Source: Candidatus Moranbacteria bacterium RIFCSPHIGHO2_01_FULL_55_24 (lineage in GTDB: Bacteria; Patescibacteria; Paceibacteria; Moranbacterales; UBA1568). Taken from it: DNA of 64,000 nucleotides. The notes beneath the pieces are model-generated. The model saw nothing but the letters and a program-made list of their open reading frames with translations. It did not search any database and had not been told where the DNA came from. The stretch is taken from NCBI GenBank assembly GCA_001786575.1, contig MFRW01000004.1, positions 64,578 to 128,577 on the forward strand, in the 5' to 3' direction. This document shows positions 31,747 through 43,500 of this stretch, piece by piece. The stretch's first letter is position 1, and each line of letters begins with the position of its first letter. The position numbers and the translations under genes were made by a program.

Positions 31747-32442
31747 ATGCGTCTGAACCGCTTTCTGGCGCTCCGAGGCATCGCTACCCGTCGTGACGTC
31801 GACAAGATGATCGAGTCGGGCCGCGTCTACCTGAACGGCCAAGTGGCTAAACTGGGGGATCGCGTCGCTCATGCCGATGAGAACATCGAGATTCATGAGG
31901 CGCGCTTCCGCGAGAACAAGGAACTGCGCTACGTGGCCTACTACAAGCCTCGCGGTATCATCACCCATACGCCGCAAGCGGGGGAACAGGACATCCAGGC
32001 CGTTTCCGGCTATCCGGATCTTTCCCCTCTGGGCCGCCTCGACAAGGACTCCGAAGGCCTTATCATCCTCACGAATGACGGGCGCGTCACCGAGCGGCTG
32101 CTTCATCCGCGTTTCGAGCACGAGAAGGAGTATATCGTTTCCGTGAATGGAAAGGTGACGGGCCGAGTCCGCGACACCCTCTTGCGCGGCGTCCTAAGCG
32201 AAGGCGAAAAGCTCTCTGCCAAGAAAGTCGATATCCTCGACCCTGCGACCCTCTCGATCATTCTGACGGAAGGCAAGAAGCATCAGGTGCGCCGCATGCT
32301 CGAAGCGGCCGATCTCCATGTCACGCGGCTGGTACGGGTGCGCATCATGAACATTCACCTGGGGAAGCTCCAGCCCGGCCAGGCCCGCGAGCTTCTGGGT
32401 CCTGCCCGCAAGTCTTTCTTGCGAGACCTGGGACTGAAGTAG
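31747..32442 (+). CDS. RsuA/RluB-family 23S/16S rRNA pseudouridine synthase
   Basis: 231 residues from ATG 31747, which has GGGAGG about 10 nt upstream; an open frame begins further up at 31576 overlapping the SET gene and could encode a basic extension. N-terminal S4 domain (RLNRFLALRGIATRRDVDKM, GRVYLNG), then the synthase domain with LSPLGRLDKDSEGLIILTND (catalytic Asp), HEKEYIVSV and EGKKHQVRRMLEAA. It isomerises a specific uridine in rRNA. Whether the target is the RluB, RluE or RsuA site cannot be told from sequence alone. Confidence 0.9.
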   Translation: MRLNRFLALRGIATRRDVDKMIESGRVYLNGQVAKLGDRVAHADENIEIHEARFRENKELRYVAYYKPRGIITHTPQAGEQDIQAVSGYPDLSPLGRLDKDSEGLIILTNDGRVTERLLHPRFEHEKEYIVSVNGKVTGRVRDTLLRGVLSEGEKLSAKKVDILDPATLSIILTEGKKHQVRRMLEAADLHVTRLVRVRIMNIHLGKLQPGQARELLGPARKSFLRDLGLK

Positions 32443-32450
32443 GCAAAGGG

Positions 32451-32530
32451 TTGATATAAAGCCAAAAACGTGCTATACTGTATGTAGAAATGAAGAAAGC
32501 GGGTGCCTCTCTGGTGCCCGCTTTTTCTTT
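32451..32530 (+). promoter_or_regulatory. Promoter plus terminator-like leader hairpin (module B)
   Basis: TTGATA (32451-32456), 17-bp spacer containing AAAGCCAAAAAC and ending TGC, TATACT (32474-32479). The leader carries AGCGGGTGCC/GGTGCCCGCT (10 bp with two G-T pairs, 32498-32522) and TTTTTCTTT, ending 15 nt before the next ATG. Confidence 0.72.
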
Positions 32531-32544
32531 ATCTAAAGCAAAAT

Positions 32545-33174
32545 ATGACATACAAAGAGCGCGTCCAAAACCTCAAGAAGCACCTCGATCGGATGATACT
32601 CGAACTTCCGGAGCCGAGCCATTTCGAGCTGTCGCAGAATGCTTTCTACACGACCTTCCTCTTCGTGAGCATGCTGGTGACCGGACTCCTTTTCGCTGCG
32701 AGCATGAGCGTGGAAGAGTTGTCCAAGCCGGAGCCGCAGGTGTCGGTAGAAGAGATGCGTCTCGAACACGACGTGCGCAAGATGGTCGCAGGCTATCCGA
32801 TCGAACGCATGATGCCGTACATCGTGAAGCAGGACAAGACGACCGCGGCGTTCCTCGTGGGCATCGCGAAGAAAGAAAGCAACTGGGGCAAGCGCATCCC
32901 GACCCAGAACGGGCGAGACTGCTACAACTACTGGGGCTACCGCGGAGCCGGGAGCCGCGGCAAGGCGATGGGGCACGGCTGCTTCGGCAGCGAGCAGGAA
33001 GCCATCGAGACGGTATCCAAGCGCCTCGACACGCTCATAGGCGACTATCGCTTCGACACGCCGGAAGAGCTTGTCGTCTGGAAATGCGGCTGGACCTGCT
33101 CTGGCCACAGTGCGAAGAGCGTCGACAAGTGGATAGCCGACGTGGGCTACTATGCGAACCAGATCAAGAACTGA
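32545..33174 (+). CDS. Membrane-anchored lysozyme-like protein
   Basis: 209 residues from ATG 32545. One membrane segment (about 38-55, FLFVSMLVTGLLFAASMS) precedes a stalk and a domain with AAFLVGIAKKESNWGKRIP, where the Glu resembles the catalytic Glu of the lysozyme/transglycosylase fold, followed by DCYNYWGYRG, GHGCFGSEQEAIETVSKRL and WKCGWTCSGHSAKSVDKWI. Four Cys could form disulfides outside the cell. It probably cleaves peptidoglycan or binds it. Controlled by leader module B. Confidence 0.7.
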   Translation: MTYKERVQNLKKHLDRMILELPEPSHFELSQNAFYTTFLFVSMLVTGLLFAASMSVEELSKPEPQVSVEEMRLEHDVRKMVAGYPIERMMPYIVKQDKTTAAFLVGIAKKESNWGKRIPTQNGRDCYNYWGYRGAGSRGKAMGHGCFGSEQEAIETVSKRLDTLIGDYRFDTPEELVVWKCGWTCSGHSAKSVDKWIADVGYYANQIKN

Positions 33175-33181
33175 AAATCCC

Positions 33182-33285
33182 TTTACAAAAGCCAAAAAAC
33201 CTGCTATAATAGATTGGTAAAGGCTTGAAAAGGCCGAAACACATGGCAGAACGGGTGCACAACGCCCGTTCTGTTTTTCTTTCCA
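33182..33285 (+). promoter_or_regulatory. Promoter plus terminator-like leader hairpin (module C)
   Basis: TTTACA (33182-33187), 17-bp spacer AAAGCCAAAAAACCTGC, TATAAT (33205-33210). The leader has CAGAACGGG/CCCGTTCTG (33247-33273) with GTTTTTCTTT, ending just before the CAP-protein start. The spacer is nearly the same as in module B. Confidence 0.75.
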
Positions 33286-33295
33286 AGTGCCGATT

Positions 33296-34216
33296 ATGGC
33301 CAAAAATCAAGAACAACACACAAAACAAGAAGCTACCGTCTATCATGGAGCCATCCGTCCGGCGCTCCTTTTCGCGTTGTTTTCCTTTACCATCGTTTCG
33401 TTCGCGCATGCCGGGGACATGACCAGCTCCAAGGTGATTTCGCTTACCAACGTCTCGCGGGCCGATGCCGGCCTCCCGGCGCTTACGGAAAACGAGAAGC
33501 TTACCCGGGCAGCCAAAGCCAAGGCGGAAGACATGATCAAGAACGACTACTTCGCGCACACTTCGCCCAAGGGCGTCGCCCCGTGGCACTGGATCAAGCA
33601 GACGGGCTATGAATACAAATTCGCCGGCGAGAACCTGGCGATCAACTTCGACAGCGCCAAAGAGCAGCACCAGGCCTGGATGAAGAGCGCGACTCACAAA
33701 GCGAATATTCTGAACACGCACTACCAGGAAATCGGCATCGCAGTCGCCGAAGGGAAGATCGACGGCAAGAACGTGATCGTGACCGTGCAGTTCTTCGGGA
33801 CGCCGCTTATGCCGATCGTTGCCAAGAAACCGGCCACCGCGGAAACTCCGGCTGCTCTGCCGGCGAAGACTCCGGTAGCGGTGCAGGGAGTGGAGACCGA
33901 GATGTCCGCGCCGGCCGCGCCTCAAAAGGCGGAACCGGTGATGGTTTCGGATACGAATTTCTCTGCAGCACCCGCGAATCAGTCAGCGAATGCTACCCAG
34001 GCGTCTCTGGGACGGCTGGATATGGCTTGGATCGGGTTTATCCTTCTCTTGGAACTCTTGCTCATCGTCGCTCCCGTAGCCTTCCTCTGGAAGACAGGGG
34101 AGCAGCTGGCCCGCATTGCGAGCGCGGCAAGCCGCATCCAGGCCCCAATCAAGCACTTTTTCCCGGGAGAAGGGCTCCATTCGCATACGCTCCACGCCAA
34201 AGGCGGGCATATATAA
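33296..34216 (+). CDS. Exported CAP-domain (SCP/PR1-like) protein
   Basis: 306 residues (ATG at 33287 would add 3). Signal peptide (about 20-38, LLFALFSFTIVSFAHA-G). CAP domain: NVSRADAGLPALTENEKLTRAA, AEDMIKNDYFAHTSPKGVAPW, GENLAIN, AWMKSATHKANILNTHYQEIGIAV. The His and Glu residues of the CAP cavity (HTSP, GEN, H in THKANI) are all present. A Pro/Ala-rich linker (about 180-240) leads to a C-terminal membrane helix (WIGFILLLELLLIVAPVAF), so the domain is held at the cell surface from both ends. The role of bacterial CAP proteins is unclear. Confidence 0.9.
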   Translation: MAKNQEQHTKQEATVYHGAIRPALLFALFSFTIVSFAHAGDMTSSKVISLTNVSRADAGLPALTENEKLTRAAKAKAEDMIKNDYFAHTSPKGVAPWHWIKQTGYEYKFAGENLAINFDSAKEQHQAWMKSATHKANILNTHYQEIGIAVAEGKIDGKNVIVTVQFFGTPLMPIVAKKPATAETPAALPAKTPVAVQGVETEMSAPAAPQKAEPVMVSDTNFSAAPANQSANATQASLGRLDMAWIGFILLLELLLIVAPVAFLWKTGEQLARIASAASRIQAPIKHFFPGEGLHSHTLHAKGGHI

Positions 34217-34527
34217 CCAAAAAATGCTTATCTAAGGCTTTAAGAGGGGGAAACGAGGCATTGGCCTCGTTTTTTTGTACCTGGAGAGCTCTTGACAAAA
34301 CGAAAAAAGTTCCTTGACAGGAGAAAGGCCCAGGAATAGGCTTAAGGTATTCGGGTGAGAAAGTCTCTTTATATTACCGTGAAAAAATAAAAAGCTTTAC
34401 AAAAGCATCTCTAAAAGTCATTTCTTCCGTTTTCTGCTTCTCTCTATACGTCACGTCTGTATGATTGTTCTGAAGCGAATCAATGTGTCCATTAGCTAAT
34501 TGACTTTTATTTTTTGAGATCTTGCGT
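34217..34527 (+). other. Intergenic region upstream of giant surface protein
   Basis: No gene. A terminator follows the CAP gene (stem AACGAGGC/GCCTCGTT, 34251-34277). Two TTGACA hexamers lie at 34292 and 34314; the second has TAGGCT 17 bp downstream. A long, U-rich stretch of about 180 nt then precedes the ATG at 34528, so the mRNA may carry a long 5' leader. Confidence 0.5.
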
Positions 34528-37500
34528 ATGAAATCTTTCCGACGGGTGATAAGGAGGGGTTTGTTTCCATTTTTGCATAAGACATTTTCAGCGACAGTCG
34601 TTTTGACGATGCTGTTGCAGCCGGTAGGGACTCCAGGAATCTTTGGAGTCTTTTCTTTTTCCCGGAATGTCCAGGCGCAGGAAGTTGATCCGGCAGCGCC
34701 GCAGGCAGATGAGCCGAAGGATGCCGTAACGGAAGAAGTGAAAGAAGAGCCGGCAGTCGAGGAAAAGACAGAGACGCCAACGGAAGAGACGACTGTTGCT
34801 GAAGAAGTATCTACTGAAGCACCTACTGAAGAAGCAGTGACAGAAGAAGCTCCGGTATCGGAAGAAATCGCTCCGGAAGAAGCGACGGAAGAGGAGAAAA
34901 CCCCAGAAACCGCTTGCCTAGGCTCCAATGACGAGGTAAAGAGCAGCGAAAAAGGGGATTGGGACACTTCCGAAGACGGAAAAGTGTCTGAAACGAAGGA
35001 AAAAGTGAAACTCGGAGTGAAGTATGTCTTCCCGGGCAACGAAGACGTGTCAGTCACCTTCACCTGCCTCCCGACAGACGAGAGCAAGCTCGACAAGCTG
35101 AAGATAGAGGAGATTGATGCATCTGAAATCCAGTTGCCAGAAGGCATGGCCGTAGCTTCAAAATACGCCTACGACATTACTACAGACATGAAGAACGGCG
35201 ATTTTAAATATGATATCGTGTTGCCAAAGAATAAAGAAGTAGATGATGTCAAGGTGGTATATGTTGAAAAGTCTTCAAGCGAGATAAAGGAAGGAACTCT
35301 TAAAAATGAAGATATTAAAGAGGTCTCGAAGGAAGACGTGAAGAGTCTTGAGGATGCGGTTGAAGTTTCCGATCAAGATCATTTTTCGTTCTGGTTTCCT
35401 ACTTTTCCGTCAAAGCCGGACCTGAAAGCAACAAAGAGTCATTCGGGGGATGTTTATCTGAACCAAGCATTCACTTGGAAGATCCATGTGGAGAATATCG
35501 GCAATGCAGACGCAGTTTTCAGTGATACGAAAGTTATCCTTACTGATAACCTGCCAAGTTCTGGCGCGACATACGGTGCTCCAACAGTCGGTAATTTCGA
35601 TGATGTTTCCGGAACCGCCAACATTGCCTGTTCCATTGATGGTACAAAGAATCTTATCTGTAAGGCTTCAGGAGGTACTGTAACCATCGAAGATGGCGGA
35701 TCATTCGATATTACGTGGCAGACGACTCCGACTACTACCAATGACCTGAAGAATCCTCGGAATGGCGTACATACAAAATGCTATGTTGATCCTGATTGGA
35801 GAGTAGACGATAGTGACAGAAGTAATAATGATTGTAGCGAGACGATCAAGGTAAGTATCCAACATACCCAGGTAACTTTCTGTCATGCCACGCCGTCGGA
35901 CACGGCTGCTAATGGATACAACGAAATTACTACCGATGATGACGGCGTATTGAGCGGCCATAGCCAGCAGCACAGTGCTGATATCATCCCGCCGTTTGAT
36001 TACTATGGAGGTCATTTTAACGGCCAGAACTGGGATGCTGCAGGGGAGGCTATTCTCCGCAATCACTGCGTGCCGACCGGTGGGTTGCAGGTGATTAAGA
36101 CGGTAGATGACCAGTCTGATCTCACGCAGTGGAGTTTCCAACTTGATCAGAATACTCCTGTGCAGGCAGATGCGAGCGGGATAGTGGATTTCGGGCAAGT
36201 GACGACCGGAGCGCATACGATTGCCGAGATAGGACCCAACACATACACTCTGAACACGGTGACTGGTACCGGCTGTACCCAAACATCTAATCTCACGGCA
36301 AGCGCTACGGTAGTACAGGGCCAGACGACGACTTGTACTTTCAGTAATCTGGTTAATAAAGGATCGATTACCATTATCAAGGATGCTCAACCTGATGACG
36401 CGCAGGATTTCTCATTTACAGGCGGACTTGGAGACTTTACTCTCGATGACGATGCGGACGGAACGTTCTCTAATACCAAAGTCTCGGGGCCGCTTTTTCC
36501 GGGGGCATACTCTGTCACAGAGAATGCTACCCCAGGCTGGACGCTTGCCGGAGTTGTTTGTACCTCTTCGAATCTCCAATCACTCAATTCTACATCGAAT
36601 CCTACTCAAGAAATTACTCTTGCTCCAGGAGAAAATGTCACCTGTACCTTTACGAACACGAAGGACCCATACTGCGGCGATGGTGTCATGAATCAGACGA
36701 GTGAAGCCTGTGACGGTACGGCTGGTACTACACCAGGAGAAAACTTCTGTACGGTAAGTTGTACGCTGAAGCCGATTTATGACGGTCCGGAAAGCTGTCC
36801 GGTCGAAAAGCCTGTGAAGAAGCTTGTCGGTACCTACTCGGTCGATTCGAAAGATGCCGATGGCATCAGCATTCCTTTGACTTCAGGTGAGACGTATCTT
36901 TTCGAAGCATCCGCCGATTTCCGCCCTACGACAGGGGAACAATGGCATTCTGATGCGGGTTATACGAGCAACGATAACTGGTCTTCGCTTGCTTCCCAGT
37001 ACGGTATTCAGGGTACGGGCAATGACTACGCGGCACACGCCCTCCTTGGAGATTTCGGGACAGGAACAGTCGGGGTCATCAACTGGGGGGATTATGACTC
37101 AAGCCATACTTATGGCGAAGTTTTCACCGCGCCATCTAATGCTGCACAATTCGTCATCGGGGACCGCTACAGCGATTGGTTCAATACGCTGTACCAGAAT
37201 CAGAGCGGCATGTCCGATAACGATAGAAGCCTTACGCTCGATGTCTACAGCTGCGAAGAAGCCAAGGCAACGGTAGAAGTCTGCAAGATGGATGCACAAG
37301 AGAACCCACTTCCAGGATGGAGCGTGTTCCTGAAGGGAGCAGCGGTAGAAACGGTCAATGTGGATCCGGATGGCAATACTGACAGCTCTTCCGTCTTGCC
37401 CCAGGACAATTACATTCTCGAAGCGAACGGAACCTATACGTACCGGCCAGGTACTCCAGGCGCGGAATTTACCGACGCGAATTACTCGAAACGCCATCCA

Positions 37501-40500
37501 TCTGATGCCGTCTACGGAGGCCCGTATGTCCCGTGGGTAAACGTGAACACGTTCCCGTCGCCTCATACCGGCTGGCTCGGCGTGATGGTGAATGGCGTGG
37601 CAACCGATTGGAACAGCTACTTCAATCCGGCACATCAGTACGTTCGCGGCTACCCGAACTATTCCGGTCAGTTCGACTTCAAGATTCTCGATGATGTCTA
37701 TTCGGACAACTCTGGATCAATTCCTGTCGGTATCTATAAGGGATACGCTGGGACGACCGGAGAGGACGGCTGTGTGACATTCGAAAACGTGCCGCTTGGC
37801 CAATACTCTGTAGGTGAGGTCCAGCAGGACGGCTGGGAATATGTCAGAGGCCAAGGCGGTGTGGAAGTGGATTCTACCGACGAGACCTTTACGATCGTGA
37901 ACCGAGAAGTGCCTCGCAATCCGGCCATTAGTGTCGAGAAGACAGGCTCCGAGTTTGCAGCGGCCGGCGATCCGGTCACGTACAACTACGCCGTGACGAA
38001 TACCGGTGATGTGCCGCTCTCGGATGTCAGCGTCTCTGACGACAAGTGTTCGCCGGTGAACTACGTCTCGGGCGACGCGAACTCGAATAGTCTCCTCGAC
38101 CTCACTGAAACTTGGAGTTATACGTGTTCGACGACGCCGACCTGGGCCCACAATACCAAGCTCACGAATACGGCGACAGCAACCGGTACCTACAAGGATC
38201 AGCATGTCTCCGATACGGATGACTTCACGCTCCAGTCATTCATCCTCCGGAAAGATGTGCGAAAGTCGCTCCAAGAAGACTTCAGCGATCCGAATGCGAG
38301 CTTCGATGTAGAGGTGAAGAAGGGGAGTACCGTTCTCGGTACAGTGACCATCAGCGAATCAGGCCCGGCTGAAATGTGGCTTGCCGACAGCGGATCCTAC
38401 CAGTTCTGCGAAGTGAATGTGCCGGCGCAGTACACGCCGCACTATCCGAACGGCTGTCTCACCTTCGTTGCCGGAGAGGGGAATTATCCCGACTGGAGCC
38501 ATATCAATTACGTGAGGCCGATCAATGTCCATGCGACCAAGATCGTCTGTACTGATGAAGCCGACCTCCCGAACTGGGGACATGGCGGAGAAAACATCAC
38601 GGAAACGACTGCTGAAGACTGGGTTGGTGATCATGCTAGCTGTAGCTTCCAAAATAACTGGAAATTCCAGTGGAGCCTCGATAAGGTAGGGAACCCGGGC
38701 GACAACAATACTGCTGATCCGATTGCGAACTGGAATACTTTCGGCCCGACCGATGTGAATGGGACGACCAGCACGGAAATCATCAATCCGGCAACATCCC
38801 TCCTCTGGTTCCGCGAAGTATGGAAGGACAATTATATCCCTTTCAGCCATGAAGCGCATCCGGATAATTCTGATGACGTGAGTGCGGAGTTCTACTGCAA
38901 TGACGATGTCTTGAACTACGACAACTGGGAATGGATCAATACCGAGCCAGGAGGAACGTATTACTGCGTCGCCTGGAACAAGGCGGTCGAGCCGGATGTC
39001 GAGATTACCAAGATCGATGATCAGGATCCGATTATAAGCGGAAACATCCTCACCTATACCCTCACTGCCAAGAACAACGGAGTGAACCCGGCGACCGATG
39101 TTGTCGTGACGGATACGCTTCCGGTGAACTTCCAGCTCATGAGCGTGACGCCAGGAGCAGGGGATAGCTGTTCGGATGCAGAAGATGTCATAGACAAGGA
39201 TATTCAGTGCGAATTGGGAACGCTCGCTCCGAACGAGACCGCGGTGATTATCGTCAAAGGTATCGCTCTCGGAGTCGGTACGCTTGAGAATACCGCGGAA
39301 GTGACCAATACGAACGGCGATACCAACACCGAGAACAATAGCGACACCGAGGAAACGACAGTAACGGAAATCGCAGGTGTCTGCCGCGACAATACGACCT
39401 ATGCCAATTCGGTGGTGGCAGTGGATCAGGGGACTCTCAAGAGCGGCGCTTCGATCACTGATCCGACAAGAATTGTTCCCGGATACGCCTTAGGCGTGCC
39501 GGATAGCAAATTCTTCAGTCTTGGAAATGGAGGTTCTCTCGTAGTCAAATTTACTGATCCGGTAATCGACGTCGTTGGCGCAGACCTCTCATTCCATGAG
39601 ACGATGAACGGCCGCAATAGCTATCCGCTCGAGAAAGCTGATGTCTCGGTAAGTTCTGACGGCGTTACCTTTGTTCCGGTAGGATCCGTGACGAGTGAAC
39701 CCGGCGATGACGGCGTGATGTATCTCGACTTCTCTTCGACCGGACTTCCGTCGATCCAGTATGTGAAGCTTGTCGATACGACTGCCTATGGTCCGCATGC
39801 TTCGAATGCCGATGGTTATGACATTGAAGCGATCGACGCCAAGTGCGATTCGGGAACGATCGTCGTGAAGAAAGAGACAAATCCCGACAAAAGTGATCAA
39901 AGCTTCTCATTCGATCCGAGTTGGGGAGAGGATTTCTCTCTTACTGACGGTCAGTCCTCTTCGTTCAACCTCCTCTCCGGAACCTATTCTGTAGCGGAGA
40001 CTCTCCCATTGCCTGAAGGATGGGATCAGACGAACGTATCTTGCGTGAGCAGCAATGATGACCATGAAAGCGCAGATAACATTTCTCTCCAGCCTGGCGA
40101 GACCATAACCTGCACCTTCACCAATACCCAGCCGATCACGGTTGTTGCTTCAAAGATCGTCTGTGATAACGAGAGTTATCTCCCGAATTGGGGCGGGGGA
40201 AACACGGAACTGATTGACGGGAATACCGCTTCAAATTGGCTCAATGACGGAGCGCATCCGGAACGTCTCCAGCACTGTGCTCTTACGGATAACTGGGATT
40301 TCGAATGGGGACCGATCAATTCAGGCGATGCCGGCGATGCCTTTACTGGGCCGGCAGGAGGCCAGTGGAACACGTTCGGTCCGACCGTCGCCGGGACGAC
40401 TACGGCAGTGATTCCCGGTACGGTGAATCTTGGCGGAAGGATCGAGATGCGCGAAGTGCTCCAGCCGGACTACCTCCCATTCGGATATAGCAATGGCAAT

Positions 40501-43500
40501 AGCGACTTCAGCGCCGAAATGTACTGTACTGGCGATACTGTGAACTATGACAACTGGGAGTGGATCAATAATCCGCAAGCCGGACAGACGTACTACTGCG
40601 TTGCGTGGAATGCGCTCAAGACCGGGGAGATTACCGGCTTCAAATGGGATGATCTCAATGGAAATGGGCAGTATGACTGCAGTATAGATGGCCTAGTAGC
40701 GCAAGATACGGAGGTTCTCGATGCGTGTGAGCAGAAGCTTGCGGATTGGACAATCTTTATCGACACCAATAATAGTGGCGTCCTCGATTCGGGGGAAGTG
40801 TCGACTGCTACTGATTCCAACGGGGACTATATCTTCGATGATCTCATTCCGGGTACGTATCGCGTGTGTGAACAGCAGCAGACTGATTGGCAACAGACAT
40901 ACCCGCAAAATGAGATCTACAACTGTCATGATGTGACCGTTGGCCCTGGCCAGACGAGCGGAGGTAACAACTTCGGGAATTTCCATCTTGGAAAGGTATC
41001 CGGGGAGAAGTTCGAAGATCTTAACGGCGACGGCTATACCGAAGGCGACTCCGGTCTTGATGGCTGGACCATGGTTCTCGGAAAATCCGTACTGGTGAAG
41101 TCGGTGAGCGTCGACTCTGCAAGTGATGTTCCTGTCGACCTCGGAACCTTTGCTTCAGGAAAATCCTACCTTGTCACAGCAGAGGGAACATTCGACGCTG
41201 GAGACTTCATTACGGGCGATGCAGAATGCTCTTCGCGAGCAGGAAGCCTCTGGAATACCTTTGTGAAGAATTACGAGTCCTACGGCGAAACTCTCCTTGA
41301 TCTCCAGATCGACGGGGCGGCGACCGATTGGGGAGGTTGTAACGGAGGTAATGTCTATAGCAAGATCTTTGCCGGCGATGACGCTTCGCACAACGCCTTC
41401 ATCTATGATGTCTACAAGCCGAATAATAGCGGCTCCCTCACCGTGAAGGTGTATGAACTCACTGATGTCCTGACTGATGTGACTTCTGGCGGCGGGCTGT
41501 ACGATTTCGCGGGTCTCACTGCTGGCGACTATGCTCTCTGCGAAGTCCAGCAGTCAAACTGGACGCAAACCGCGCCTACGTCAGCCTGTCACTGGTTCAC
41601 CGTTGATTCGGGCTTTGATGGGAAATACGACTTCGCCAACTTCCATCCAGGAACGATTACGGGAATAAAGTTCAATGACTGCAATGGAGATGGTAAGCAG
41701 GGCAATGGCGATCTCGAACGCTCTATTGATGATCAAGAAACGTGTCAGGAAACCGGTCTACAAGGATGGACTATCTATCTTGACCTGGATAACAATGGCA
41801 GCCTTGATGCTAATGAGCCTTCGACAATAACCGATGAAAATGGGTACTACTCGTTCACGGGTCTTCCGGTAGGGCAGTACATTGTCCGGGAAGTAAACCA
41901 GAATGGGTGGCAGCAAACGACTGCTATGTGTGGCGGACCGATCCTGACTGATAATGAAGAGTTTATTGTCCAATCAGTCCAACTCGGTGGGATTGCCATC
42001 GAATCAGGGTCAGAAGAAACGTGTTCTATCGGAAACTATCAGACACCTGGAGCACAGATCTTCAAGACGAATAATTCGGAAGGACCTCAACTGCCCGGGG
42101 ATATCGTTACTTTCAGGCTTGAGGTAACTGTCCTCAATAACAGCGTGAATAACGTCGAGCTTACTGATCTTCCGCCGGAAGGGTTCGAATATGTCGAGGG
42201 TTCTGGGGAAGGAGCGCCTTTCATCAAACCCTATGCTTCACCTGGCATCTGGGATCTCGGGGATATGGCCGCGGGAGAAACAAAAATTATTACCTACAAG
42301 GCGAAGATTAGCGATACCCAGGATGAGGGACTCTACGAGGACTTGGCTTTTGCCAAAGGCACCTCGGCCTTGAATGACCCTGTACTGGCTGAAGACCCTT
42401 CGGACTCTGACAACTTCGTAGGCACCCAGGTAGCGGTAGCGCTTCCGGAGACGAGCTCATACACCGTGCCGGAAGTGGAGGTAGACCGGGACAGGACTGA
42501 AACGAAAAAAATCGTCCTCGGTGCCTCTACTAGCCTGCCGATGACCGGAGCCGATGTACGGACACTTCTCGGAATCGTAGCGCTCTTCCTCGCGGGAATA
42601 GCTCTCCTCGCTCTGGGCCGCCGCAAGGCGAGGGCGACGCTCGCAGGAGTCTTCCTCCTGGCTGCTCTGCTCTCGTTCGGCTCTCCGGCAGAAGCCGCAG
42701 ACTCGAGCCTCTCTGTGGAGATGGAAACGCCAGATGCGCAGGTGACGAGCCCGGACTTCAAGATCGGCTTCGTTGCTCTCGACATTCTTGACCGGCCGGT
42801 GACAGTAGAGTGCCAGGTGCAGGGACCAGCGGATGTCTCCTTCTCGACTTTCGCTACGCCGGTACTGAATGCTGCGGGCGGAAACTCCGGCGACTGCCAG
42901 GTGAACGCGGGCGTCATGCCGGCGGATGGCGATTACCAGTTCCAGGTGGTAGCAACGGCTAATGATGACGAGGAAAGCAGCGAGACGGAAACTGCAGGGC
43001 CGAAGACCGTGAAACTGCACTCTACCTTCCCAGGAACGCCGGTAAACTACAACCGCACCGATCTCTCGTGCGCGAACAAGATGGAATACACGACAGCAGC
43101 CGATGGTGGCAAGACGGTGAAAGTCGAACTGTATCGCAGCACTTCGAAGACCTTCGTTGCGGATGCTTCTACGAAAGTGGATGAGCAGGCGATCGGCTCA
43201 AGCCAGGACGGAGCGTTCGTGAACGCTGTCCCTGACTGCAATGCGGACTACTTCTACTCCATCCGGGCGGTAGATGCTCTGGGGAACGGGTCCGGATTCA
43301 CCGGCGATGGCATCACGACAGTCGATACCGACATCAAACACAAGAAAAAGTACATTGAAGGTGCTGCTGCAACAGGCACGACCGGAGCGCTCGCGGTAAG
43401 CGGCGCTGAAGCCGGTGCAGCCGAAGGCGGTGCTGTACAAGGAGAAACGACTCCGGAAGCTGCAGCAGGCGAAGCCGGAAGCGTCTTGGGTGAGATGACC

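Noticed and set aside
34251..34277. Fifth member of the promoter-hairpin leader family
   Set aside because: It follows the CAP gene stop and the next gene is 250 bp away; the promoter-like TGC-TTATCT is weak, so an ordinary terminator is simpler.
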